Shown: positions 35,471 through 47,193 of the stretch, in pieces
How positions within the stretch are numbered: the stretch's first letter is position 1
How the letters are laid out: each line of letters starts with the position of its first letter
Source: Rhodamnia argentea
Lineage: Eukaryota > Streptophyta > Magnoliopsida > Myrtales > Myrtaceae
Direction: 5' to 3'
DNA length: 64,000 bases
Assembly: GCF_020921035.1 (NCBI RefSeq)
Contig: NC_063160.1
Location: forward strand, 3,554,501-3,618,500
Notes under the pieces: generated by a model
The model's database searches: none
What the model saw: only the letters and a program-made list of their open reading frames with translations
Told to the model about the DNA's origin: nothing
Made by a program: the position numbers and the translations under genes

Positions 35471-37505
35471 GTCCGGATTAAAGAAAAATCCAAAGAACAA
35501 TGCGTAATTACTGGCTATACATGGAGAAGTGTCTGGGAGAAACTAGACAAGTGTCTATCAATCCTCACAATCAATCCAGTGATCACCAGCAACCGGCAAG
35601 GGTGGCCCTCGTCTGTGGTCGGCGAGGGTCGGATGGCTCTTGCCGGTCTAAGGAAAAAAAAAAGGAAAATCATAAAAAAAATCACACTTTTATACTTAAA
35701 AAATAAAAATATAGTTTATTAAAAAACATCAGTACTTTTTAAATTCTAAGAACTGTCCGCAATGCTTTTAAAAAATTATAAGAAACAAGTTTTCCTATAT
35801 TGGATTAATCATGAACGTGTATTAGCAATATGGGTTGGGGTAGGATATGGGTCGGGGTGTGTATGGGTATAGAAATTTGCATTGCGCATCAATGGGTCAA
35901 TTTAGGTCCGACAATTTAGAACCCGACCCAAACCCGACCCCACCCACATGTTTGATAGGCCTAGCTATGCATAATTTATTGACATAATGCCAAACTAACT
36001 TATGTGCAACTTACTATAATCATTTTTGTTTCTTCTTCATTTAGTTGATATAATAAACTCCCAAGTTAAAACTACGTGCCACGGTTAATTCATGCATAAT
36101 TTAATTTGCTAAGTGGCATGCGTAATGAATGTCATCAATATGCTGCTATATGAATCCGAACTTCCCTCCTAAACTGCTACATGGCTAAAACTAGACTTGC
36201 ATTTTTATGAAATATGTCATTTAGTAATGGATGTTGCACGTCATGTCCTTGAAATCTAATTTTGACTTTTGTCATTATTGTTGCGCGACGGTCGCGTTTA
36301 ATTAATTACTGTATAGCACGTAAGATATTGATTTGGATGTTTATGCCAATCTATTATCGCATATTAGATTAAGCCGTCGCATATAGAATTTTGACTTGAA
36401 TTACTAAATGACGAATATCATAAATCTCATAATACGAGAGTTTCACATGAGAAAATTGGATTTGGCCGACTTTATGGAGACAATTGCTAGGATTCAAAGG
36501 GCAACAGCAACTTTTCTTTAACAACTTGCATAGGAAAGAATAAACGAAAACGATAAACCGGTAAGTAGAGAGTTAAGCCGGCCCATCAGCAGAAGAAAAA
36601 CTATGACCTAACATAGCCGCGAGAGTGTTAAAAAATGTCATCCGGCCTGTTCAAGGCACACAGCTCAAACGAGCAATGAGAAATTCAATGGTTTCAGCAG
36701 GAAACAAAGAAGAAGGAAAGGGGTGGGGGGATGTGCTATGCGTGCACAATTCCATCCATGAGCGATCTTCGCTGAACCGGAGGTAGACCAAGAAGAAATG
36801 GATCAATGCATATAAAATGACGTGGATGACATCGCATGAGCCGTAGGGATTGATTCTCTTGTTCAGTTTCCCGGCATTGTTCTTCACCGCTTGCTCGAGC
36901 TTTGATCAGAGTCGAATGCTGTCAAGACATCAAACAACTCTGGCGAGGAAACTACGAGCCTGTTTAAAATCTCCTACCAAGTAACTATCAATCGTACATG
37001 TCTAATAAGGATGGCTACTCCATGTGATCACATCAATGATTGATAACAGATGGCAATGGCATAATAGTGAGGCCCCTGCTTGTATGCTCTACAAATATCA
37101 TTTGGATAGCCTCTTAGTTTATGCACGCTTAGTGTTTTCTCAAATTGAGACATCCGATTGGATTCTGATTCTGGTTCTGTTTTGCGGGTTTGATAGCCGG
37201 GGGCTTATGCTGGGGAGCGGTTGATCCCTGCGATGAATTCCGCTTGCGGATCGATCCGGTGGACCGTTACTTGGATCATGAGGTCGATGGTCTCCTCCGT
37301 GGGCAAGTCCACCTTTTAAGAAACGTAAGTTTTGATCAATCATCTCGTTTTCTCCCCCTTTAAAATCAAGGAATGTGCCTCTTTCGTTGGTAACTATTGG
37401 ACTGCTAAATTGCCGCATGCGTTGAGATTAAAGTGCATGTCTTAGTACTATGATTGAATTTGCGATTTTTGACTACGGCCTTCACGGTTGTTTTGGAAAA
37501 ACATG
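35471..37505. other. Intergenic DNA with one GGGTCGGG inverted repeat
   Basis: No supported gene. At 35828-35957 there is an inverted pair (GGGTTGGGGTAGGATATGGG and ACCCGACCCCACCCACATG) that looks like a very short TIR element, but no target duplication was found. The rest is AT-rich with no recognised feature. Confidence 0.4.
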
Positions 37506-37513
37506 GTTCTGCG

Positions 37514-38066
37514 TAGGGGTGAGCATGGGCTGGGTGGGTCAGTCCGAGACTTAGACCCTAAAATCGACCATGTTATAACCGGTCCCAGTTTTTAGAACCG
37601 AGAACCGACCCTGTTTGTCTTGGAACTTATTTTGGAACCGACCTTTGTTTTTGGTCCGGTTCCAGGATCTACCTAAAAACCTGTTTTGTTTTTAATCAAA
37701 ATAATATGAGTATCGATGAAATATGCAATAAAAATTACAATTCACCAAAAGCAACATTCCAAAATATAATAGATAATACGATAAGATGGGAAGAAACAAG
37801 AGGCTGAGAGGAGGTGAGGCAACCAAAGGGTAAGCGATGATGAACTAGACACTAGGGTCTCTTAAAAAAAAAAAAAAGTAAAAATCGGTTCTAAAATTGG
37901 TCCGAGTGGATCTTCACCTAGAACTAGAAATCGGACCGCTTTCAACCGGTTCCCAAGAATTGGAACCGATTCTCGGACCGGTTTAACCAAGAACCGATTC
38001 CCAACCCTATTTTTTGGGTGGGCCAATCCGGGTTTTGGGTAAACCCGGTTCGGATGCACACCCCTA
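37514..38066. mobile_element. Non-autonomous hAT element (MITE)
   Basis: A 553-bp element with an exact 8-bp target duplication GTTCTGCG (37506-37513 and 38067-38074). Termini TAGGGGTGAGCAT and, reversed, TAGGGGTGTGCAT. Its subterminal regions carry repeated GAACCG/CGGTTC motifs (37590-37670 and 37940-38050), similar in kind to those of the hAT at 29538-32605. Non-coding. Confidence 0.8.
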
Positions 38067-38074
38067 GTTCTGCG

Positions 38075-40600
38075 ATCTTCTTGTCTAAAAAACATATATT
38101 CCCTCCATTTAGGTTGACAACAACTTTGCTTCCATTTAGAAAATTAGAGACATTTTTGCTTGAGAAGAACATGTCTGGATCGGACAACATCTTAGCCAAG
38201 ATCGCTAACTTTAGTGAGCCGATTCCTCCTCATGGACCGCCTAGAATTGGACCGGATCGTCCTAGAATCGATGGTCCCGAGGGAACCGGTCCGGTTCTCG
38301 GTTCCAAGTGTGGAATCATCCACCCCGTTCGAACCGGTAATATGTATATAATTTTTAAGAAAAATTAAAAACCCTAGATCCCTAATCTTGATTGTCAGTT
38401 GTCTTGTCTCGGTCTCTCTCTCTCTCTCTCACCTCTCTCAAGCTATTCCCTTAGTCTCTCACTCGCTTGACCCTCAACTCCTATCGAATCACGGTCTCAC
38501 TTCCCTCTTTTTCTCTCGGTCACCTAATATTGTTTGTAAGTTTGAAATCCCAATTGCTACCATTTGCCCAGTTTTAGTTTCTTTAATCTACTCACTGTTC
38601 TAAGTACTAAGAAGAAAGTAAAGCATTCTTTGCGTGTCTTTGAAGGGCTTTTACAAACAATCGTGCAATTAAAGAACATGGCATTCTTTTTTGCTGGAAC
38701 CAAAAAAAAAAAAAAGAAGCTTGACGGGACCGTTCATAGCTTGCTGCAAAACAAGCCACTAATCATGTGAAGCTTGGTGGGACCTGTTTCATGGACCCAC
38801 TCGGGAATCGAGCCAATGATCCAGTCCGATTCTCGGGTGGGTCCATGAAATCAATTGACGGTTCCCAATTTCAACTTTTCAGAACCAATCCTTAGTGAGT
38901 GGTTTCCAATTATATGATGGGTACTTTCCACCCTAGAATCAATCACCTCTAATCGCCATCCTCGAATTCGCTGAATACCCACTTGATCCAAAGCCAAGAG
39001 AAGACTTCTATGCAGCTATGCTCATACACATGCAGTTGCTCTTGGTCTCCGAGCAACATCGGCGCTCCACCTCATCCATGGCACTAGACACAGCGGTGCC
39101 CACATCTCTAGGTGTCCTTATCGAGCTTCTCGTCTATCTTGAGTGTCCTGAAACTATTCTCAAACCATTCACGAATATTAAAAGGATAGTAAATACTCGA
39201 TTCAGTATTTTATGCAACAAAAATGACATTTAATAACTCATACTATAATTTATCCATTTCACTTTCGAAATATGAGCTTACAAACTCGAAGAAGATGCAT
39301 CATCACTCACTTGGAAAAGCCTAAATAAAAATACGAAAGTTAGTCAAACTGTCGAATTCATAATCCTATCAAATAAGCGATAAGCAACGTCAAAATCGAA
39401 TAAAACGCTACCTCAACTATAAATCAGCTAAATTAAGCTAACTCGCCAATAAAACGATTCCCATGCGTCAACAAATTGCTCGTCCAAACGGGTTATTCGA
39501 AGCTATCCGTAACAAGGAGCTTAAGAGAGAATCTTTAAAATTTAGCTCAGACTAAACCGTTTCTCCAAATCAATTTTCGTGAAACCCCACGGCTTACCAA
39601 CATCCTAATTTATCATTTTCATGAAATCTCTCAGCTTAACAACTCAAATATCGGGCCACGCACTTTAAATTTTACATACATCGAATTTGTTCCATAATTC
39701 CGGAAAACTACTCTGATTAGACGAGTAAATGGCTTAAATCCTTATTGGACATTGCGACTCTAAATAAATATGTTAGATAATGTCCATGATAGGGTGCAAT
39801 TGAGAGAGAGCCCACGAAAAGATGCATTTCGAACTGGTGCCCCCTTATCTATAAAATAAAAAAGATAACTTACAGGGGCTATATGATGCGATGAATGTAG
39901 TTTATTTCTCCTCTTTCTCTCAAACTCATACAGAAAGGCACAAAGGCAAATCATCGATGCTTTGAGTAACGGTCGGCATCTATGTTATGCAGCAAGAATG
40001 CTTTTCACTCGTGATTGTATTCAGACTATTGTGGGTTTGAAGATACGTGGACGCGTCGGTGATTCAACGACATTCTTGGGCAATTCCACAAATCGAATGT
40101 CGATAGAGGCTAGCCGTACATCTCGATATTAAGATCTAGCATTCGTATCGGAGCCAAGTTAAGATCACTGCCATGTTTTTTGATCGAGTTTTGACTTGTT
40201 GTTTTGGGATTTCTGCATAGATGTTTAAAATCGAACCGGGTGCGAAAGTCTCGTCTAAAGGTCAAAGGCAACTGTACTGTTTGATTATTTTCTCAGATGT
40301 TTAGATCGGTGAAAATTACTTTTGATCGCACCGTGAGATAGATCTTGTTGAGGCTTGAAAAACGACTGGGCCTCCGGGGGATGCCGTACCAACTTTGGAG
40401 AATTTTGTCTACTGGATCGGCGAACAGTGGAGAAATAAAAAAAAAAAAAAGGAAGGCGAACGTAAATTTCAGTTTTGCCCTTGCACGCACTTGAACTTTT
40501 TTTTCTTGTATGAAATTAAATGTCAAATGATATATATGTTGAATAATTTCAGTTCAAAGCGAACTCGTACAATGGCATGAGATCATTTTCATTTTTTTTT
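38075..40600. other. Intergenic DNA with decayed GAACCGG-rich repeats
   Basis: The stretch 38215-38340 and again 38780-38900 contain CCGGTCCGGTTCTCGG and GGTGGGTCCATGAA phrases that look like further hAT-end debris. A (TC)n tract is at 38411-38430. The remainder to 40600 is unrecognised. The longest frames show no family similarity. Confidence 0.4.
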
Positions 40601-40966
40601 GTCTTGTATTTTGCTTTTGATTATAATTCAAGTTGTATACTAGTTCACATCATGCTATGCATTTGTGATTACACATGAGCGTGATTATTTTTTCTAGTGG
40701 GAGTTCATAGGTTGATAAAGTTTGATGGAATTCTCACCTAAAACTTAAATTTTGCACGAATTAAACTAAATTCATAATAGAGAGACAATCGTAATATGAA
40801 AGTTGATTGGGAACATATTGAACTTTTGTTTAAGTGCTTTTTTTGGGTCAAATTATCATTTATTTATGTTGCTTTTTGCTGCAAAATAAATATATGTATT
40901 AACGTGAAATATGTGCTAGTATTAATTATGCGCTTATTCTGTCAATAGAGAGAATTGTCTTTGACT

Positions 40967-41048
40967 ATGACTTCTGCATCTAAGATCATTGTGTCTGACC
41001 TCAATAAGGGTGAAAAAATGAACGGTAACAATTATGATATTTGGCATC
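40967..41048 (+). pseudogene. Start of a Ty1/copia gag, truncated
   Basis: From the ATG at 40967 the plus strand encodes the typical copia gag opening 'SDLNKGEKMNGNNYDIWHR' and then changes abruptly to sequence that reads as Ty3/gypsy gag on the opposite strand. The upstream 40600-40966 is AT-rich and may be its leader or LTR. Only 27 residues survive. Confidence 0.6.
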
Positions 41049-41797
41049 GAGGAAGAAGTAACCCCAAAATTCCTTAACGAAATTGTCCCACGTGTTGATG
41101 GGATCGGTACATTGTTTGGTCTCGTCGCACCAATTGCACCACCAAAGCATTGCATTATTTGTTAGGAACATAGCAGCACATCTTACCTTGGCCATCTCGT
41201 ATTCGATGTCCACGACACTAGAATATTGCTCCATGCTCCAAAAGAAGTTGTCCGCCACTTTATCGGACCGGTTGCCCATGAACTCCATAGACTACGGCAC
41301 CTCCGGCTTTGGCGCCATCTGAACGTGGGCGACACCGTTGACGATACTAGTCCTGCACAAGACAAGCCCGGTCTTGACGTCTTGGACCTCCATGCTCAAG
41401 GCTTCTACCTTGGCTTTGCGGGGATTGTCCTCTTCGAGCTCTTGGAGTTTCATCTTCAAAGCTTCTTATCGAGGCTTCGAGGGCTTCGACCGTCATGTGC
41501 TAGGGGGCTGGGGTTCGATTCACGGCGGCATTAAACTCACGGCGGAGCATTTCTTCAACATCAGTGATTCACCCTTTCAACTCATCGAGTGTTCCTCATT
41601 CTAGTGAGCTTTTCATCGAGAGGGGACATTGCGTCCAACGAAACTTCACTCTTCTTGAATCTCCCTCGGGTCTTCTCTTGGACGACCTTTTCTTGAGGAG
41701 TCTTACCATCCATGACAACTGGAGCAGTTTCTTGGTTCGACATTCTCTCGCCCGGTTGATGTGCTCCTCGATCTTTTTGAACAACTCTCCTCGACTT
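41049..41797 (-). pseudogene. Ty3/gypsy gag remnant
   Basis: The minus strand encodes 'MEFMGNRSDKVADNFFW' and 'AKVRCAAMFLTNNAMLWW' to 'DPINTWDNFVKEFWGYF', the retrotransposon gag domain of Ty3/gypsy elements. An in-frame stop precedes 'MEFMGN', and upstream (41380-41800) there is a basic, charged N-terminal region. The 3' end is cut at 41049, where a copia gag in the opposite direction takes over. Pol is absent. Confidence 0.65.
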
Positions 41798-41809
41798 GCT
41801 TTGATACCA
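41798..41809 (-). promoter_or_regulatory. Primer-binding site (tRNA-Met type)
   Basis: The minus strand reads TGGTATCAAAGC, one base from the TGGTATCAGAGC primer-binding site complementary to initiator tRNA-Met used by many plant LTR retrotransposons. It sits one base after a plausible LTR end (GATCA). Confidence 0.65.
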
Positions 41810-41810
41810 C

Positions 41811-42579
41811 TGATCACAAGTCGATTATTTGGGATCGAACCGTGCGGCGACTTAGGCTTCCTTAGATTGTTAGAGCACCTGAGTTAAACCTTTTCCTAGG
41901 ATTGAATGCTCATTTACCCGGATCGTAGAAGCAGAAAGTGTTTAGAGTGGGAAGCCTAGGAGAAAATATTTTGTAGTACTTAAGTTTTTTTTTTTTTTTT
42001 TGTTCGAAGTATTGTTGAAGTTTTTTCCTTTTTTCTTTTTTTTGGGTCCAAAGAAGTATTGCTTAAGTTTGGATGGTTACAAATGAGGGAGAGAGCTCCC
42101 CTATTTATACAATAGGGCTTTTTATTATAACCATTGATTCGATCTAAATCTAATCGTTGAGATTACATCTCTCAATCTATCAACTACCGATATTTAAGAC
42201 GAGAATTCTTTAAAACATGACACATTTATTGTGTTGCTCGTCCCTAAGAATATAAACCCCAAGGTCAAGACACTTGAAGTCTTGTGATTCATCCAAGCTA
42301 TGTCGTTAATCGGTTGGCTCATACGATCTACGGTATGTGACACATGTCTATCAAAAGTGAGACGGTTGATCCTAATACCATGTTTGGGATAAAAAAAAAA
42401 TTGAGGATAGAAAGAATACAAGGTGATCGAAATAGAACATTGAAAATTGGGAATATTCAAGAATAAGATTTGTCAATTTCAAATTGATTAGATTTGGAGC
42501 TGAAGAGACGTGATTAGAAAAGTCATACAAGTTCAATTGATTAGAGCAAAATAATGCTCAAATTTAGGGACCAAAAGCA
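41811..42579 (-). repeat. 5' LTR of the Ty3/gypsy remnant
   Basis: Starts TG and ends CA immediately beyond the primer-binding site. The outer part is similar to the fragment at 25787-26037. The outer edge is uncertain between 42573 and 42579. It contains a poly-T tract (41986-42001) and a GAGAGAGCTCCCCTATTTAT-like stretch near 42090 that could include the promoter. Confidence 0.55.
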
Positions 42580-42600
42580 GTTTTATCCAAATATATTATT

Positions 42601-43045
42601 GGGATAATTTCAATTAAGGGTTCGTAGTGCTTGCCGAGGCGCCGACGACCCCATTGGCAATGCCCAACACCCCATCAGCAGTGGGGCGACCCCTATGTGT
42701 TCTTTTTCTTCCTTCTTCCTATGCCCGTCTTCTTCTTCTCTTCTTCTTCTTCTTCTTCTTTTTTTTTTTTTTTTAACTTTTTCTGTTTAAGTTCAGTTGT
42801 TTAAAGTAAATGATGAAAATGCCAAAAAAAATAAGTAAATAACAAAATGCCCTTAATCGGTTGGTGAGTCAGGCCCTTTTTTGAGATTGATATAAACACT
42901 TCAAGTTCTTATTTGAAACGATATCCACTTTAGGTTCTTCTTTAAAATAAAGTCAATATTTCATGCTCTTATTTAAAATAAAATTTATTTTAATTTTTTA
43001 TTTGAGAAAATGATGACACTTTATATTTTCATTTGAAAATTTTCC
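42601..43045. mobile_element. Family A Mutator-like element upstream of RAD51C
   Basis: A 445-bp element with ends GGGATAATTTCAATTAAGGG and, reversed, GGAAAATTTTCAAATG. The flanking 9-mers TATATTATT (42592-42600) and ATTATTATT (43046-43054) agree at 7 of 9. The right terminus again consists of several degenerate units (TTCTTATTTGAAACGATATC, TCTTATTTAAAATAAA and so on). A (TTC)n/poly-T tract lies at 42727-42775. Its inner edge is about 100 bp from the RAD51C start codon. Confidence 0.65.
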
Positions 43046-43114
43046 ATTATTATTGGCTCGTTGAATAAAATTTAATTTGACTTATAAACTTGGAGCCTCG
43101 CCGTGCGCGGGAGA

Positions 43115-43117
<3 letters not shown>

Positions 43118-43146
<29 letters not shown>
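43118..43146 (+). repeat. (GA)n microsatellite in the RAD51C leader
   Basis: An uninterrupted GA run ends directly at the RAD51C ATG (43147). A second GA run lies in intron 1 (43410-43433). GA tracts in plant leaders can bind BPC/GAGA factors; no evidence for that exists here beyond the sequence. Confidence 0.85.
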
Positions 43147-43149
<3 letters not shown>

Positions 43150-46100
43150 GAAGTAGGCAGGCTGCCAATATCCGCAGCGCTCAAGGGAAAGCTGGTGTCC
43201 GCTGGCTACACGTCGCTCTCTCTCCTCTCTTCCCTCTCCCCGTCTCATCTCGCTCGTGGTACGCTTTCCCATCGATTAATCGTTTCAATTCGCGTTAATT
43301 GCAATAGTGCATTACTACTGTGTAGAGGTTGTCTGCTTTATTGTGGGAATCTGCGATTTTCTGTTTCTTGGGAAGGTCTGGTGACTGCTACTTGTGTTGC
43401 TTTCTTTACGAGAGAGAGAGAGAGAGAGAGAGACTTCGTGATCTCTCCGATGCCTCTAAGCTTTTGGGTATTCCTGCAATTAGTGTTCTGCCTCCGGTGC
43501 AGTCTTGTTCAATCTTATTCTCTGTTGAAATGTCCGAATTCTGTTGCCCACTGCAGAAACATGATGGCATATTGTGCATGATGACTGAAGAGAAGTTGCT
43601 GCAGAATCTTAAATGTGTGTGGAGGTTGTGCTTGAGAAACTGAGCCTTTTTTCTTCTTTTAAAAGGGTTTCTTCTTGTGCCTCCAAATTCGACATTTGAA
43701 CTTGTGAAAAATTTTGCTGCTGCTCCATCACTTGAATTGGGTGACTTAGTTTAACTATGAAAAGCGCCTGCCGTCACTGATAGAGCAATATTCGCCCTTT
43801 CCATTGAAATAGCATTGAAATTGGGCAGGGTATTCTAGATAAAATTTACCTTGATGTTCTGAGGTAGTGTCATGTTCTATTCTCCTATAAACTGTTTGAA
43901 GCCGGTAGCTTTTTAGCGTTAACTGGTAAAGGTTCTGATGATGCTGCATTCCGTCTTTTGACAGATCTAAATATATCAGAAAATGAAGCCCTTGACATTC
44001 TTAAACATGCCCCACATGATGGTCAGGTTGATACTTCCAGTGTACATCATATCATCAATGGTATGTATACTTGATTCGTAGCTTTTGCTGTAAAATATAT
44101 TCATTCAAATGCTCCATGTACAAGAATCATGGATAGCATCATGATAAAGGACTCTAGTTTTCTTGGGCTGTTTCTTTTTCAATCTTCATAGTGTTTTGAT
44201 ATCATAAAATGAATCTTAGTAACCCACAGAATGCAATGTCATTTCAAAGGGAAACATTCTCTGCTAATTTCCGTGAAAAGCTGGGAAGCTGCATTGGGGG
44301 AAAAGTCCTCATCTTGGTAGTTTTCAGAGTAGGAAATAGCTATGTATCGATCTGAGAGGATGCATACTGACCTTACTAGCTATTCTGATTAAATTCCGAC
44401 TCTATTGGCTGTTTGAACCATTTAGTGGCTCCGTGCTGTCCCTCTTTCTGGAGAAGGGGTTAATTGTGGGAACTGCTACATGACTGACATAGAATGCTTT
44501 GGATCACTTTGCTAGTCGAACACGAGAATCTGTTGGTTGGGGCTTGGGAGGTTTGGAGGGAAGTTTCAGTAGACCTACAATTGAGGATTCCTTTATTTCG
44601 TTTCTCTCCTTGTCTGGCATTGCAATCCCTCTTTCTGTTATCTCGGTGTATTTAGACAGTGGAGGATGGAGTCTTCTCTGGTTCTTGTCATAGCCGGATG
44701 CTTGTCTACGGTAAAATTTTGCAAGAGGGAATATTTTACTTTTCATGTTCAGTATTATCTGGACTTCCAGAAGCTTTTCATAGTTGGAAGTTGTAGAGGG
44801 GTTAGAACCAGATCTTTGTCTTTCAAATTCAAATATAATTTCCTTTCTGTTTGTGTTTGGTGATCCAAAATATTTAATTAAAACTTTTGCAACTTTTTGA
44901 AGTCTAATTACATTGACTTGGAGATCTTTTGTATTTGGTCCTTTGAGTTTTCAATCAGTCTGCTCATTCCATTGGCTTCCCTTCTTCCTTTCCAAAATGC
45001 TTCATTGATGACTGATATGGGACACTTGTAAAAATGCAATTGATTGAAGAGGAGCTGCACCCTATTTGCAGACTGTGAAAAAACTTTGGCTTTCCGTTGA
45101 TAGAGTTCTGATTACATTCAATTGCATAGCTTGTGGGCTTCTTTTTGTCCTGCTTTTCTCAGAAGAGAATCATGTCATGCCATTTGACTGTATAGGTGCT
45201 CAGACTGCCTGGGATATGCTCCACGAGGAAGAATTGTTAACAAGAATCACTACATCGAGTGTGGACATTGATAACATCCTGGGAGGAGGGATAAGTTGCA
45301 GGGATGTCACTGAAATAGGTGAGTGGATTTTTCTATGTTAAGTTCAACGAATGCAATTTTTTTTCTCAGCTTTTCAGTGAGCAAAGATATGTTGAAGATT
45401 CTTTTTTAATAAATTTTATCTTTGTAGGTGGAGTGCCAGGAATTGGTAAGACGCAGCTGGGGTAAGTGTGATTTGTTGCAAATCTACTTTTCTTCTGTGT
45501 TTTTTTTTTCCCAATGTGCTTCCTTCGGCAGGATTCAGCTTGCAGTAAATGTCCAGCTTCCTATCCATTGTGGTGGCCTCGGGGGAAAAGCTATCTACAT
45601 CGGTTAGTATCGATCCAGCCTGGTTTGGTTTTAGTGTTTGACCTGATCAGTGTTGTGATATTTCTACTGCTTCTAATGTCCAGATACAGAGGGTAGCTTT
45701 ATGGTGGAACGTGTGCTGCAAATAGCTGAAGCATGCAGCAATGATATGTCAGCAACTAATACCGTATCCCAAGATGTTCATGCCGGGAAAGTAGGAATGC
45801 AGCCTAGGGATTTCCTGGAAAACATTCTCTACTTCCGTGTCTGCAGTTATACTGAGCAGATTGCATTGATCAATTACTTGGACAAATTCATCTCCGAGCA
45901 TAGAGATGTAGGTATATGTTTGCCGGTTCGCCAATTATGTTTGTCCTTTTCCTCTTGATTCCTTTCTGTCTGCATATTTGGATGTTGTGCCCTTCTAAGA
46001 GATTGTTGACATTTCCAAGTGCAAAGAGTATGGACATGTGGAATTTATCATGGTTGGGATATTGTGGCATATGGCCAGAGGTTTTTTTTTTTTGGTTGGA

Positions 46101-47193
46101 ATCATGAGGCCCGAGGTTATACGTGTCGCTTTCCTTCTAGTTATTGTGGTTTAGTCAGGCTCTTCATGTCCTTTTCTTACGAAGGAGCACACGATGAACG
46201 TATCTTCTGCTTCTCGGGTGTGCATTTTATAGCTTGACATGTGATGCTTGTCAAAGGTTTGTACAGGTTAAAATTGTCATCATAGATAGTATCACTTTCC
46301 ACTTCCGGCAAGATTTTGACATGGCCCTCCGGACCCGACTGCTTGGTGGAATGGCCTTGAAGTTGATGAAACTTGCCAAGAAGTTCTGCCTGGCTGTAAG
46401 ACACATTATTTGTACAAACTCTTTAGTTGAGATCGTGTAGAATTTCTGCTGAAGTCCGACTTTTAGCCCATGAAAAAGCTCATTTATTGTGTACAGTGAA
46501 CTGAAAACCAATCAGCTGATATTGAAGATTTTAGACTTGTGAAATTGGCAGGCTGACGAACTGGGATGGTTGATAAGCAAGTCGTGATGAGACGTGATGT
46601 TTACTTTCAATGTTTACAATGTTGGATCACTTTGATATGCATGCTTGTGCGTGGAATATGTGCACAAGTGTGTGCATGTGTGTACACACTTCTTGTGCCA
46701 GCAATCAAATTTTTGGTTTATCGTAGTGCATTCTTTGTTACATTTGTGGTAGTAATTTCCGGTAGCTTTCTCCCGTGACTTATAATGAGTATTTCACTGT
46801 TTTTCACTGTCTTTAACTTGTATATTTCTGCCTTTTCAGGTCGTTCTTCTGAATCAAGTGACAACCAAGTATGCAGAAGGCTCTTTCCAATTGACTCTGG
46901 CATTAGGTAATTGTCATTCATAAGGCTGATCTCTATCAAATTCCTTCTTGTTCCCATAGCAGTCAACTCAAGCTTCTGCTAATTCGGTGTCTTTGGGTGC
47001 ATGACTGTTCTGAGCAGGGGATAGCTGGTCTCATGCTTGCACGAACCGGATCATCTTGTACTGGAACGGCAATGAGCGATACGCATACATTGACAAGTCA
47101 CCTTCTCTTCGATCTGCTTCAGCTCCATATGCTGTTACCGCTAAAGGGATCAGGAACTCTGTTTCAAACTGCAAGAGAATCAAGTTGATGTAG
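43147..47193 (+). CDS. RAD51C: DNA repair protein RAD51C (RAD51 paralogue)
   Basis: A RecA/RAD51-family ATPase of the nucleus. RAD51C works in homologous recombination with XRCC3 (CX3) and with RAD51B-RAD51D-XRCC2, and is needed for meiosis in plants. Nine exons: 43147-43258, 43965-44060, 45196-45318, 45428-45461, 45532-45602, 45684-45907, 46267-46395, 46840-46906, 47018-47193. All have GT/AG introns and together make exactly 344 codons (343 aa), close to other plant RAD51C proteins. Visible motifs: N-terminal helical domain '[13 protein letters not shown]'; linker '[12 protein letters not shown]'; Walker A 'GVPGIGKTQ' on the 34-nt exon 4 (about residues 112-120); '[20 protein letters not shown]'; '[17 protein letters not shown]'; Walker B 'VKIVIIDS' (about 221-228); '[10 protein letters not shown]'; and C-terminal '[15 protein letters not shown]' with a basic tail 'KRIKLM'. 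The start was chosen at 43147 because the longer frame only adds translated GA repeat. Confidence 0.92.

Noticed and set aside
35828..35957. GGGTCGGG inverted repeat as a full hAT MITE
   Set aside because: No 8-bp target duplication could be found at either plausible boundary.
43090..43146. Upstream in-frame ATG of RAD51C (43090)
   Set aside because: It only adds translated GA repeat (alternating Glu and Arg). The ATG at 43147 gives the N-terminus expected for plant RAD51C.
43117..43146. GA tract considered as a CRISPR-like or satellite array
   Set aside because: It is a simple dinucleotide microsatellite. There are no spaced repeats anywhere in the window that suggest CRISPR.
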